A stretch of DNA of 63,936 bases from Ruminococcus_G sp050944435. Lineage in GTDB: Bacteria; Bacillota; Clostridia; Lachnospirales; Lachnospiraceae. A program made the translations under genes and the position numbers. The notes below the pieces were generated by a model. That model had not been told where the DNA came from. It saw only the letters and a list, made by a program, of their open reading frames with translations, and did no database searches. Location of the stretch: the NCBI GenBank assembly GCA_050944435.1, contig JBMNRB010000018.1:1-63936 (forward strand), written 5' to 3'. Shown here one piece after another: positions 1 to 8,687 of this stretch. Numbering within the stretch: the first letter of the stretch is position 1; each line of letters opens with the position of its first letter.

Positions 1-154
1 TGGTGGATTTGATGATCACCACCATAGCCGCCACAAGCGACAGCTTGAACATCACATGGAAAATCTGACTGGCGGCACCCCTCCCGTCAGATACCTACCC
101 TGTGTAGTCCCTTGTAAACTGTACTTTCGTGTGAGCTAAACTGTGCGCTTTTTT

Positions 155-228
155 AGCCATGAAAATCACCTTTCCTTTCGTTATAATTTGGCTTGAACAC
201 CTTCATTATAACGGAAAGGTGATTTTTT
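155..228. repeat. imperfect inverted repeat
   Basis: The left arm reads AAAATCACCTTTCC then GTTATAAT after a 4-base interruption; the right arm is ATTATAACGGAAAGGTGATTTT. The arms pair over about 22 bases around a short loop. It could be a transcript hairpin or the relic of a small palindromic or insertion element. There is no transposase next to it. Confidence 0.5.
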
Positions 229-341
229 TGTGGAACAAACACCGCGCACCCGCATAGCGGGTGGTTTATATTTCGCACGTTTCCGTTTCTTTACCAAGAA
301 ACTCCAACGCACTCAACTGGGTCTATCCGACCCATAATAAG

Positions 342-372
342 AGCCACCGGGATTTTTCCCGATGGCTTTTAT
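342..372. terminator. bidirectional terminator
   Basis: The stem AGCCACCGGG / CCCGATGGCT (one mismatch, 6-base loop) is flanked by a T-run on the plus strand and an A-rich stretch on the other side. It sits just downstream of the minus-strand gene at 391-786. Confidence 0.7.
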
Positions 373-390
373 TCATTTTATTCCGTCATT

Positions 391-786
391 TTATTCCGTT
401 TTCTCCGTATCTTCCGGCTGCTCATTTTCGGACTGTTCTTCTTCAGACTGTTCTTCCTCCGGATGTTCATCTTCCGGGGTCTCCGGCTCTGAATCTTCTT
501 CCCGGGCCGTCTCCTCCTCTGCCGTTTCCTCTATGGCTTCCGTCTGTTCGGCATCCTCTTCCTCTGCCTCCTGCTGTCCTTCCTTCTGCATTCTGACAAG
601 ACCGCGCACGCCAAAGATAACCAGAACGGCTCCCAGAATAATGAAGATTACTGCCGCAACGGAAACAGGAACCGTATGTCCTCCTGTTTCACCCTTAGCT
701 ACGGATTCCAGGATTCTATATGACAGATAGATCAGATACGCTCCTGCAATAGTCCTCAACACATAAGAAAATCTGTCGTTTTGCAT
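391..786 (-). CDS. small membrane protein with acidic tail
   Basis: 131 aa. Two hydrophobic segments are visible, roughly residues 10-27 and 40-62 (the second around PVSVAAVIFIILGAVLVIFG). They are followed by a short basic stretch and a C-terminal half made almost only of Glu, Asp, Pro and Ser. The topology suggests two membrane spans with a long, highly acidic, disordered tail. An AAGGAAGG ribosome site lies just before the ATG. I do not recognise the family. It lies downstream of the phosphonate operon on the same strand, but the 61-bp gap gives no proof of co-transcription. Confidence 0.6.
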   Translation of the reverse strand: MQNDRFSYVLRTIAGAYLIYLSYRILESVAKGETGGHTVPVSVAAVIFIILGAVLVIFGVRGLVRMQKEGQQEAEEEDAEQTEAIEETAEEETAREEDSEPETPEDEHPEEEQSEEEQSENEQPEDTEKTE

Positions 787-847
787 AATTTACCTTCCTT
801 TGTATTTTTCAGACTATCATACCATCTTTTCGACTTTTTGTAAACGG

Positions 848-1621
848 TCAGATTAATTCCAAAAGTTCCTCCATATTTGTAATCACCCCATCGGCTCCCG
901 CTTCCAGAAACTCCTGTTTCACTTTTTCACATTTCTTCTGGGCTTCTTCCGGTGAAAGGGCTTCATACTCTTCCTGTGTCAATCCCATCTGAGAACTTCC
1001 TACCACAACGCCAATGGTTATGACTCCGGCATTTTTTCCTTCTTTGATATCAGAGATGGTATCTCCCACTTTTATCACTTTTCTTACATCCTGCAGCTTT
1101 AAAAGCTCCATATTCTTAAAGATCATATAAGGATAGGGTCTTCCCATGCCGCCCACGTCATCCGGCGTTACCATAGCATCCGGGGCATACCCTTTCTCCT
1201 TTGCCAGAGGCGTCACTATCTCCATCATTTTACCGGTATATCCTGTGGTGGAGCCGATGACAATTCCCTTCTCACGCAGCGCTTTGGTTACTTCCACTAC
1301 TTGGGGTTTGGGATCTGCAAACTGATTTAAAATGCCGAAAAGTTTTTCTTCAAAATGGCCGTACAGCTCTTTGGCGTCCTCATCGCAGGGAACTCTGCCA
1401 TACTTTTCCTCCCAGCAGTTTTTAATCCGTTCCATGTTCAGCATGGTACGAATATGATCTATTTTCAGCATTCCCATGGGTTTTCTTACCTCCTCCACGG
1501 TAGGTTCTATGCCAAAATGTCTGAACACCTCCACGAAAGCCTGTACCGGCGCAAAGCTGCCGTAGTCCACCGTTGTTCCTGCCCAGTCGAAAATTATTCC
1601 CTCTACTTTCCGCTTTTCCAT
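848..1621 (-). CDS. phnX: phosphonoacetaldehyde hydrolase (phosphonatase)
   Basis: 257 aa, a normal length for the family. PhnX splits the C-P bond of phosphonoacetaldehyde to acetaldehyde and phosphate, the last step of 2-aminoethylphosphonate (2-AEP) breakdown. The HAD motif I is FDWAGTT with the nucleophile Asp12 and the diagnostic Ala14. Lys53 (in MLKIDH) sits at the place of the Schiff-base lysine known from the Bacillus cereus enzyme. Later HAD motifs are STTGYTG and the acidic KVGDTISDIKEG. It starts 2 bp after the phnW stop, so the two are translationally linked. Cytoplasmic. Confidence 0.95.
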   Translation of the reverse strand: MEKRKVEGIIFDWAGTTVDYGSFAPVQAFVEVFRHFGIEPTVEEVRKPMGMLKIDHIRTMLNMERIKNCWEEKYGRVPCDEDAKELYGHFEEKLFGILNQFADPKPQVVEVTKALREKGIVIGSTTGYTGKMMEIVTPLAKEKGYAPDAMVTPDDVGGMGRPYPYMIFKNMELLKLQDVRKVIKVGDTISDIKEGKNAGVITIGVVVGSSQMGLTQEEYEALSPEEAQKKCEKVKQEFLEAGADGVITNMEELLELI

Positions 1622-1623
1622 CT

Positions 1624-2721
1624 CTATTTATTCCTTTCCTCTAAAAACTCTTTCATCAGACTGCAAAGTTTCTCAATATCTTCTTTATAAATCTCACCTA
1701 TATTACCAATGCGGAAGGTATCTGCTTCCGTCACTTTCCCAGGGTATATGGCATATCCCCTCTCTTTGATATAATCATACATCTCCTGGAAAGAAAAATC
1801 TGCATGTTCCGGATAGAAAAAAGTAGTAATGATGGGACCCTGATGTTCCTCATCGATATAAGGCCGTATTCCCATTTCTTTCATCTTCTGAATCAGCAGA
1901 CGGTTGTTGTCCGCATAACGCTGGTGCCGGGCCGAAATGCCCCCCTCCTGTTCCAGCTCTTCCATGGCTTTTGCAAAGGCCAGCACCACATGCGTAGGAG
2001 AAGTAAATCTCCATTTTCCATCGGCCTCCATGGTTTTCCACTGATCATAGAGATCCAAAGAAAGACTTCTGGCCTTTCCTTTACTCTCTTCCAGAAGCTT
2101 CTTCCTGGCGATGATGAAAGAAAATCCCGGAACTCCCTGAATACATTTATTAGCGCTGCTGATGATAAAGTCAATGCCCCACTTCTGTACAGGAATCTCC
2201 ATACCTCCAAAGCTGCTCATAGCGTCTACGATAAATACTTTTCCCGCCTCTTTCACTGCCTTGCCAACAGCTTCTATATCATTAAGAATGCCGGATGTGG
2301 TTTCACTGTGCACCATGGCTACGTGAGTAATCTCCGTATCTCTCTCCAACATCTCTTTCACCACTTCTGCCCGCGGTATTTGATTATAATGCTCATGGTA
2401 AACCGTATAGCTGATCCCTGCGTGATCGGCAATATCCGTCATCCGTTCCCCGTAAGCGCCGTTGGCGATAATCAGCAGTTTATCTTTCTGCCCCACCACG
2501 CTGGTCAGCACGGACTCCACGCCGAAAGTCCCGCTTCCCTGCATCAACACCACAGTATATTCCTCCGGTGACACTTCCGCCAGCTTTAACAGACCGGAAC
2601 GTATTTTCTGGGTAATCTGTTTATAATCATCATCCCAGGTACAGTGATCGGTCAACATCTCTTTTTTTACTGTCTCCGTAGTAGTCAACGGTCCCGGTGT
2701 AAGCAATTTGTATTGAATCAT
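1624..2721 (-). CDS. phnW: 2-aminoethylphosphonate:pyruvate transaminase
   Basis: 365 aa. A class V PLP aminotransferase that moves the amino group of 2-AEP to pyruvate, giving phosphonoacetaldehyde and alanine; PhnX next door uses the product. The N-terminus LLTPGPLTTTETVK is typical of PhnW. The PLP-contacting aspartate is in IVDAMSSFGG, and the probable Schiff-base lysine is Lys192 in SSANKCIQGVPG. It lies between the transporter fusion (21 bp upstream) and phnX. Family members include close relatives such as serine-glyoxylate aminotransferases, but the phnX neighbour settles the assignment. Confidence 0.95.
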   Translation of the reverse strand: MIQYKLLTPGPLTTTETVKKEMLTDHCTWDDDYKQITQKIRSGLLKLAEVSPEEYTVVLMQGSGTFGVESVLTSVVGQKDKLLIIANGAYGERMTDIADHAGISYTVYHEHYNQIPRAEVVKEMLERDTEITHVAMVHSETTSGILNDIEAVGKAVKEAGKVFIVDAMSSFGGMEIPVQKWGIDFIISSANKCIQGVPGFSFIIARKKLLEESKGKARSLSLDLYDQWKTMEADGKWRFTSPTHVVLAFAKAMEELEQEGGISARHQRYADNNRLLIQKMKEMGIRPYIDEEHQGPIITTFFYPEHADFSFQEMYDYIKERGYAIYPGKVTEADTFRIGNIGEIYKEDIEKLCSLMKEFLEERNK

Positions 2722-2742
2722 TTTTTCTTCTCCTCTTGGCTT

Positions 2743-5385
2743 TTATTTTTTACAACTCTCTGACAATGCCTGATGTTTTTCCAGCAAATCCACCGTCAGC
2801 GGCTCATCAAATACTTTAGGGTAGGCCGACTGATTAGCTGAATCTGTCTTTTCTCCTTCATACAGGGCATTGGGATAATAATCAAGAAGCTTTTCTCTTC
2901 CCTTTTCCACAATACACTGCGCCATCTCCATGGCTTTTTCATTGGTTTTGTCTCCTTTATCCACTACGGCTACGGATTCTGTCAGCGAAAAATTCCCTTC
3001 TGTCGGATCCACCAGGTCCACCGGCAGTCCTTCTTCCTTATCCGCCACTGCCTGCTGACGAAGGCCAAAACCAACGGCAACTTCACCTGCCCGGACTTTC
3101 TTCAATGGGCCGGAACCGGATTCCTCAATATGGGGCCCCGCATTTTCATAAATACCGGTCAGCACTTCTTTTGCCCCTTCCTCTCCATATTGGGATACCA
3201 GCGCCTGAATCAGAAGCCAGGCCGTAGAAGAAGAAGATATATCGGTAACGGATACCAGATCCTTATATTCCGGATTTGCCAAATCTTTCAGCGATTCAGG
3301 GATGGAAAGATGATTTTCCTCAATCATCTGGGTATTGATAATTATCGTCCCCTCCTGAGCGGTAATGGGCGCACAGTAATCCCCAAATTCATCCAGAGTA
3401 TTCACATCAAAGGCGAGGTCAAGAAACATATCCTGTTCCTCCTGGGCGCTGTCTATATAAAAAGTGCTCATGGTAATCAGATCCGCTTCAATGTCCGTTC
3501 CTTCCGCCAGAAGCTTTCCTCCCAACTCTGATGTACCAAAAGACTGAAGGATATATTGGCCTTCATATCCATTTTCATCCAGCGCCGCTTTCATGCATTC
3601 CACTGCTTCATCGTCTGCGTTAGAATAAATTACCACCTTCTCGCCTTCTGTTCCTCTCGATCCTGCCACGGTAAAAGTAAAAGTGCCCGCCACCGCTACA
3701 ATGGCAACTCCGGCAATGGCTTTTTGCCATCTTTCTGCTGCTTTGCGGGAAACAGCCCTTTCTCCCTTTTCCGATTTTCTGGCAAGCCTTCCGAAAATGG
3801 CCTTGGCCGCCAGGTTGGTGAAAAGAATCAGCAAAGACAGCACAAATATTTCATTGAATTTATTATAATACTGCAGTTCCTTAATTTTGGTAGTAATTAC
3901 CATGGTCCGGGCGCCTGCCAGGAAAATCACGGCGCTGATGGTTACCATAGCGTTCACAAAATAGTAGCTGAAAACCTCCAGAAGCGTGGACACCGCATTG
4001 GGCGTCACCACCCGCACTACCGTCTTCGTCCAACTGTCTCCCATCAGCATAGCCGTAGTCTCCCAGGAAGCATTCATTTTAGCCAGTGAACCTTTCATCA
4101 TCAGATAAGGCGTAGAGAAAAAATGTACCATATTACAGATGATGAGAATTCCAAAGGTATTCTGCAGAAAACTTCCGGAGAAAGCAAACAGATAGGACAG
4201 ACCCAGTACCATTCCGGGGATGGTATTGGTTACCAGCGCTATCCCTTCCACTATATTTTTCAGTTTGGGACTGATCGAGCTTCTGGCGGTAATCAAAGCG
4301 GCGCCATAGGCAATCAGCGTACCCGCAACAGCCGTAATCAGCGCCACCATCAATGAATTCAGATAAACACCGTAAAGACTGCTGTCAGAAAATACCGTCT
4401 TTATATGATCCAGGGTAAAACCGGTCTGATAAGGCCAGTCCTCCACGAAGGGAACCACAAAAATGACTGCAAAGACAGAAACCACACAGATCATGATAAG
4501 CGCTGTCAGCACTGCAAATATCCCGTCTCTCGCCCTGCTTTTCTTCAGTTCCACCGCAGAAATTTTATTATAACGAACATTATATTTTTCCAATATTTTC
4601 AATACCGCAATACTGATCACAGACGGGATCAGCATCACCAGGGCAACCACCGCTCCATTTCCAAAATTGGGTACGCTGCCCAGCATTTCGCTGTACAGCA
4701 CACTGGCAATTACCTGAAACTCTCCTCCCACCGAGGCAGGAATTCCAAAGTCAGTAAAGCACAGGAAAAAGGTCTGAATAAAAGACGCCGCAAGGGTACC
4801 CAGCATGGGCCGGAGTACGGTAACCATAAAGGTACGAAGAGGTGAATCATTCATAATCCTGGAAACCACCATATACTTTTTGTCAATATACCCCATAGTA
4901 TTATTCAGCAGCATAAAAGACACGGGAAGGGTATAAATGACATAGCCCAAAAGCAGTCCGTTAAAACCATAGATATCGAATAATTGACGGCCGAACAGAC
5001 GGGTCAGCAGTCCCTCTTTGCCGAAAGAATAAATGATGGCGAATCCATAGGTGATGGTGGGCAGAAGCATGGGCAGCACTGCCACACGCTGAATAAGCTT
5101 CTTATATTTCCGCCCCAGATTGGTATAATGAACCCCATAAGCCATGATAAACGCCAGAAAAGTAGTCAGAACAGCACTGGCAGAGGCAACCAGAAAACTG
5201 TTGCCCAGGGCCTCCAGAAAGCCCCTTTGCCCCAGCATTTCCCGGTAATTTCCCAAACCTGCGCTTCCGTCCTTGACAAAGGACTTCATCAGAAGCTGTA
5301 CCATAGGCACCGCAAGGAATACCAGAAAAACCGCACAAAGGGCAGCAAATATAATTTTGATTTCTTTTTTCTTTGTCTTGCCCAT
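2743..5385 (-). CDS. 2-AEP ABC transporter: fused permease-permease-binding protein
   Basis: 880 aa, far longer than an ordinary permease. Residues about 1-285 and 290-555 are two complete BPD-type permease domains, each with about six membrane segments and an EAA-type loop (around SRIMNDSPLRTF and AMLMGDSWTKTV). A membrane span near 565-585 (GVAIVAVAGTFTFTVAG) is followed by a roughly 300-residue extracellular solute-binding domain that opens with GEKVVIYSNADDEAVE and resembles iron/2-AEP-type binding proteins. Both permease halves and the receptor are thus one chain, with the receptor tethered to the outer face. The ATPase gene lies immediately upstream and phnW/phnX downstream, so the ligand is probably 2-AEP. 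The fold calls are firm; the substrate is inferred from context. Confidence 0.88.
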   Translation of the reverse strand: MGKTKKKEIKIIFAALCAVFLVFLAVPMVQLLMKSFVKDGSAGLGNYREMLGQRGFLEALGNSFLVASASAVLTTFLAFIMAYGVHYTNLGRKYKKLIQRVAVLPMLLPTITYGFAIIYSFGKEGLLTRLFGRQLFDIYGFNGLLLGYVIYTLPVSFMLLNNTMGYIDKKYMVVSRIMNDSPLRTFMVTVLRPMLGTLAASFIQTFFLCFTDFGIPASVGGEFQVIASVLYSEMLGSVPNFGNGAVVALVMLIPSVISIAVLKILEKYNVRYNKISAVELKKSRARDGIFAVLTALIMICVVSVFAVIFVVPFVEDWPYQTGFTLDHIKTVFSDSSLYGVYLNSLMVALITAVAGTLIAYGAALITARSSISPKLKNIVEGIALVTNTIPGMVLGLSYLFAFSGSFLQNTFGILIICNMVHFFSTPYLMMKGSLAKMNASWETTAMLMGDSWTKTVVRVVTPNAVSTLLEVFSYYFVNAMVTISAVIFLAGARTMVITTKIKELQYYNKFNEIFVLSLLILFTNLAAKAIFGRLARKSEKGERAVSRKAAERWQKAIAGVAIVAVAGTFTFTVAGSRGTEGEKVVIYSNADDEAVECMKAALDENGYEGQYILQSFGTSELGGKLLAEGTDIEADLITMSTFYIDSAQEEQDMFLDLAFDVNTLDEFGDYCAPITAQEGTIIINTQMIEENHLSIPESLKDLANPEYKDLVSVTDISSSSTAWLLIQALVSQYGEEGAKEVLTGIYENAGPHIEESGSGPLKKVRAGEVAVGFGLRQQAVADKEEGLPVDLVDPTEGNFSLTESVAVVDKGDKTNEKAMEMAQCIVEKGREKLLDYYPNALYEGEKTDSANQSAYPKVFDEPLTVDLLEKHQALSESCKK

Positions 5386-5394
5386 GACGTTCTC

Positions 5395-6165
5395 CTAGGA
5401 CACGATGGTCGCCGGATTCTGAGCGGCTGCAAAGAGACTGTATATATTGTTTTTCTTAATTTCCAGCTGATTCAGAATGAAGTTCTTTACAAAATTATTT
5501 TTCGGCTTTGTTATGATGTCTTCCGGTTTTCCATACTGAGAAATACTTCCGTTATTGACGATCATTACCCGGTCTGACAAAGTCAGCGCTTCCTCCGGAT
5601 CATGAGTGACAATGATGGTGGTCAGATTGAATTCTTTGGCAATGGTTTTAATTCTCTCTTTAATGGACTCTTTGATCACACCGTCAAGGGCGCTTAAGGG
5701 TTCGTCCATCAGAAGGATCTTCGGCTTCATCACCATTGTCCTGGCCAGAGCCACCCGCTGCTTCTGACCGCCGGAAAGCTGATCAATTCTTTTTTCCAGA
5801 TGTTCCTGAAGTCCCAAAAGTCTGATCAGATCTTCCACTTCCTTTTCCGTGGAAATATCCGGTTTATTTCTCAGCCCGTATGTAATATTCTTGTATACAT
5901 TATAATTGGGAAAAAGAGCATAATCCTGGAATACAATATTAAATCCTCTCTTTTCCATGGGCACATCTGTAATGTCCTCGCCGTCAAACACAATTTTTCC
6001 TTTATCACACTCCGTAATCCCCAGAATCAGATTTAAAAGAGTGGTCTTTCCACATCCTGAGGGACCCAGGATAGAAACAATTTCTCCGTCTTCTATCTCA
6101 AGACTGATATCATCCAATATTGTTACGCCGTCGTAAGATTTCTTTACATGTTCCAACTTCAACAT
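5395..6165 (-). CDS. 2-AEP ABC transporter ATP-binding protein
   Basis: 256 aa from the ATG at 6165, chosen over the more distal start at 6198 because AAAGGAGA lies 8 bases before it and the protein then begins MLKLEHVKKSYDGV as the family does. Walker A is GPSGCGKTT, the signature LSGGQKQRVALART, Walker B ILLMDEPLSALD, and the H-loop VTHDPEEAL. It powers the permease fusion encoded 9 bp downstream. This is the PotA/PhnT-like class; the short C-terminus beyond the core lacks a full TOBE domain. Confidence 0.9.
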   Translation of the reverse strand: MLKLEHVKKSYDGVTILDDISLEIEDGEIVSILGPSGCGKTTLLNLILGITECDKGKIVFDGEDITDVPMEKRGFNIVFQDYALFPNYNVYKNITYGLRNKPDISTEKEVEDLIRLLGLQEHLEKRIDQLSGGQKQRVALARTMVMKPKILLMDEPLSALDGVIKESIKERIKTIAKEFNLTTIIVTHDPEEALTLSDRVMIVNNGSISQYGKPEDIITKPKNNFVKNFILNQLEIKKNNIYSLFAAAQNPATIVS

Positions 6166-6196
6166 AATCCTGTTCTCCTTTCCTATGAACGTGGTC

Positions 6197-6225
6197 ATTA
6201 TAACAATCTGTTTTCGGAGAAACTA
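6197..6225 (-). promoter_or_regulatory. possible promoter of the phosphonate operon
   Basis: On the minus strand a perfect TATAAT (6197-6202) lies just before the ATPase gene, with TTGATA upstream at longer than ideal spacing. The gap between the regulator gene and the ATPase gene is A+T rich, fitting an internal start. Suggestive only. Confidence 0.35.
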
Positions 6226-6280
6226 TCAAATTTAATCCATTTTTTTGTAAATATTATGTAAAAAAAAGGAGAAGAAAACC

Positions 6281-6295
6281 TGTAGAAAATCTACA
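6281..6295. promoter_or_regulatory. palindrome, possible RpiR operator
   Basis: TGTAGA-AAA-TCTACA is a perfect 15-bp palindrome spanning the regulator's stop codon, upstream of the transporter genes. A related half-site, TCTACATGTTCTGTA, lies near 7185-7199 before the regulator gene. Position fits an operator; no binding data. Confidence 0.35.
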
Positions 6296-7166
6296 TGTTA
6301 TCTTCTCTTTTATAAGCTTTGTCCCGGATAATTTCCTCACTCTTCTTCAGTCTTCCCACGTAAGTGTCGTAATCTGAAGCAATAATTCCCAGATAAATCA
6401 TATCCACCACCAGAATCTGAGAAGTCCTGGAAAAAATCGCGTCTCCATACATATGCTGTTCCTGGCTGGTACAGATCAGAAGATCCGCATACCGGCTGAT
6501 AATCGAATCCCGGAAATTGGTCAGCACCACCGTTGAAGCTCCCCGCTCCTTTGCAATCCGCAGAGCATCCACCGTATCCCGGGAACAGCCCGAATAGGTA
6601 ATGCCCACGGCCACATCTCCGGATCTCATATTATTTGCTGCAATTCTCTGATGGTAGCTGTCCACATAATGCCGGCAGTTCAATCCCAGATATAAAAGCT
6701 TCGTTTCTAAATCATCCGCCGTGGCGTTGGAATTTTCCACACTGAAAATATCTATTTTGGACGCCTTCGTCAGCATTTCCACCACATTTTCAAAGGCTTC
6801 CATGGAAATACTTTTTAAACTACTTTCTATCATCCTTAAAGCGGAGGCCACAATTTTCTCCGGCACATCTTTAGGCCGGTCGTCTTTGGTGAGACGACAG
6901 CCATACAGATGAATAGAATCCTGTTCCCTTCCGGCCAGTTCTTCCACAAGGGCATACCGAAACTCCCGGTATCCTTTATATCCCGCCGCTTTTACCATCC
7001 GAAGCACCGTGGGCTGGCTGACGCCGCATCTTTTCGCCAGCTCTTCCAGAGACATTTTCCGCACCTGCCCCGGCTGTTCCAGTATAAAATCTGCAGCTTT
7101 ACGCTCTGAAGGCCGCAGTGTCTGATAGCTTTTTTGAATCTCCAGCAACGCTTTTTCCATTCTCAC
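6291..7166 (-). CDS. RpiR/MurR-family transcriptional regulator
   Basis: 291 aa. The N-terminal HTH (MSLEELAKRCGVSQPTVLRMVKA, about residues 38-60) is the RpiR type, followed by a SIS phosphosugar-binding domain at about 125-260 (VEMLTKASKIDIFSVENSNATA, VGITYSGCSRDTV, GASTVVLTN). Such proteins sense phosphorylated small molecules and repress or activate neighbouring catabolic genes. It is the first gene of the leftward phosphonate cluster, so it is the likely local regulator, perhaps with a phosphonate intermediate as ligand (inference). An ATG two codons in is an equally possible start. Confidence 0.85.
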   Translation of the reverse strand: MRMEKALLEIQKSYQTLRPSERKAADFILEQPGQVRKMSLEELAKRCGVSQPTVLRMVKAAGYKGYREFRYALVEELAGREQDSIHLYGCRLTKDDRPKDVPEKIVASALRMIESSLKSISMEAFENVVEMLTKASKIDIFSVENSNATADDLETKLLYLGLNCRHYVDSYHQRIAANNMRSGDVAVGITYSGCSRDTVDALRIAKERGASTVVLTNFRDSIISRYADLLICTSQEQHMYGDAIFSRTSQILVVDMIYLGIIASDYDTYVGRLKKSEEIIRDKAYKREDNM

Positions 7167-7211
7167 ACCGTCTTTGTAATTTTTCTACATGTTCTGTATT
7201 CCAGATCTTTA

Positions 7212-8687
7212 TTATAGTCGTCCATAAATCCTGGTCATCTCATGAATCCGGTCAGCCAGCTCATCGGTAAACTGTCCTTTTTGCAGTCTCCATTTCCAGT
7301 TATTCCCCAGGGTAGAAGGCACATTAATTCTGGCTTCCGTACCCAGGCAAAGGTAATCCTGCATGGGAATAACCGCCCTTTGGGCCACACTGGATATGGC
7401 CAGCCGGATAAAGCTCCAGACGTATTCTTTTTCCTCTTTTCCAAAATAATTCAAATACTCTCTGGCATACCGATCCGTATGTTCCGGCATTGTCCGTATC
7501 CAGCCGGCCAGAGTATCATTATCATGGGTTCCGGTATAGATAATGCTGTTTTCCGGTATATTATGAGGAAGGTAAAGGCATCCAGGATCACTGTCAAAGG
7601 CAAATTCCAGCACTTTCATTCCCGGATATCCCGTATCCTTTACCATCTGTATCACACTGTCCGTCAAAAAGCCCAGATCTTCCGCAATCACATTCAGATG
7701 TTCCACTTTTTCCTTCAGCGCATAGAACAGTTCCAGTCCAGGACCCTTTTCCCAATGCCCAAACTCCGCCGTCTCGTCTCCATAGGGCACGGAATAATAT
7801 TCATCAAATCCCCGGAAATGATCAATTCTCACCACATCATAGAGACGCAGGCTGTGCTGCATCCTGGAAATCCACCAACTGTATCCCGTCTCTCTGTGAT
7901 ATTCCCAACTATACAGCGGATTACCCCAGAGCTGCCCCTTGGGAGCAAAATAGTCAGGAGGACAGCCGGCAACGGCAATTGGTTGATTTTTTTCATTAAA
8001 CTGGAACAAAAGGGGATTGGCCCAGGCGTCAGAACTGTCAAAGGATACGTAAATAGGCATATCGCCGATGATCTGAATCTGCCGGTCATTGGCATATTTT
8101 TTCAGCCGGTCCCACTGCTCGTAAAACTTATACTGCACGAACCGGTAATACTGGATTTCATCCGCCAGCTTCATCCGCTCGTTTTGAATGGCTCCCGGAT
8201 GACGGTCCCTCAGCTCTTCCTCCCACTGGGTCCAGGCTTCGCCTTCATGGCTTTCTTTCAGCGCCATATAAAGAGCATAATCTTCCAGCCAGAATCCGTT
8301 TTCTCTTACAAATTCTCCAAAACTCTCATCCGGCGAAAAACGTTCGTACGCTTTTCGCAGCAATACCTTCCTGGACTCTTCCACTTTATCATAGTCCACA
8401 TACTGGGAATTCTCTCCATAGGAAAAACTTTGGCATTCTTCCAGAGTAAGAAGCCCCTCTTCCACCAGTTTTTCCAGATCAATAAAATATGTATTCCCCG
8501 CAAATGTGGAAAAAGACTGATACGGCGAATCTCCATATCCCGTCGGCCCCAAAGGAAGAATCTGCCAGATTTTCTGACCCGCCCGCACAAGCTGATCCAC
8601 AAATTCATAGGCTTCCTTTGAAAAACAACCGATTCCGTATTTTCCCGGCAGAGACGCCACCGGCAGCAAAATTCCGCTACTTCTCAT
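7212..8687 (-). CDS. malQ: 4-alpha-glucanotransferase (amylomaltase)
   Basis: 491 aa from the ATG at 8687, preferred over the 26-codon longer frame because GAGGAAGGG precedes it and the protein then opens with the canonical MRSSGILLPVASLPG. GH77 catalytic motifs are present: VRIDHFRGFDEY (nucleophile Asp), VIAEDLGFL (acid/base Glu) and GTHDNDTL (third carboxylate). It transfers alpha-1,4-glucan segments during maltodextrin and glycogen metabolism in the cytoplasm. The start overlaps the end of the hydrolase gene by 11 bp, suggesting co-transcription. Confidence 0.95.
   Translation of the reverse strand: MRSSGILLPVASLPGKYGIGCFSKEAYEFVDQLVRAGQKIWQILPLGPTGYGDSPYQSFSTFAGNTYFIDLEKLVEEGLLTLEECQSFSYGENSQYVDYDKVEESRKVLLRKAYERFSPDESFGEFVRENGFWLEDYALYMALKESHEGEAWTQWEEELRDRHPGAIQNERMKLADEIQYYRFVQYKFYEQWDRLKKYANDRQIQIIGDMPIYVSFDSSDAWANPLLFQFNEKNQPIAVAGCPPDYFAPKGQLWGNPLYSWEYHRETGYSWWISRMQHSLRLYDVVRIDHFRGFDEYYSVPYGDETAEFGHWEKGPGLELFYALKEKVEHLNVIAEDLGFLTDSVIQMVKDTGYPGMKVLEFAFDSDPGCLYLPHNIPENSIIYTGTHDNDTLAGWIRTMPEHTDRYAREYLNYFGKEEKEYVWSFIRLAISSVAQRAVIPMQDYLCLGTEARINVPSTLGNNWKWRLQKGQFTDELADRIHEMTRIYGRL

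Larger units (their letters stand above)
1..390. other. window edge, no clear gene
   Basis: No recognisable protein gene is seen here. A short open frame on the plus strand runs from the window edge to a TGA at 66-68 and could be the tail of a truncated gene, but its roughly 20 residues match nothing I know. A 35-codon frame at 230-337 begins with GTG behind an AAGGTG (216-221) that could serve as a ribosome site; I do not recognise its product. An inverted repeat and a terminator in this stretch are listed separately. Confidence 0.4.

Noticed and set aside
362..730. Serine-rich small protein
   Set aside because: Reverse reading of the acidic tail of the minus-strand membrane protein gene at 391-786.
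7242..8621. 459-codon frame opposite malQ
   Set aside because: Antisense shadow of a gene with complete GH77 motifs; no ribosome site.
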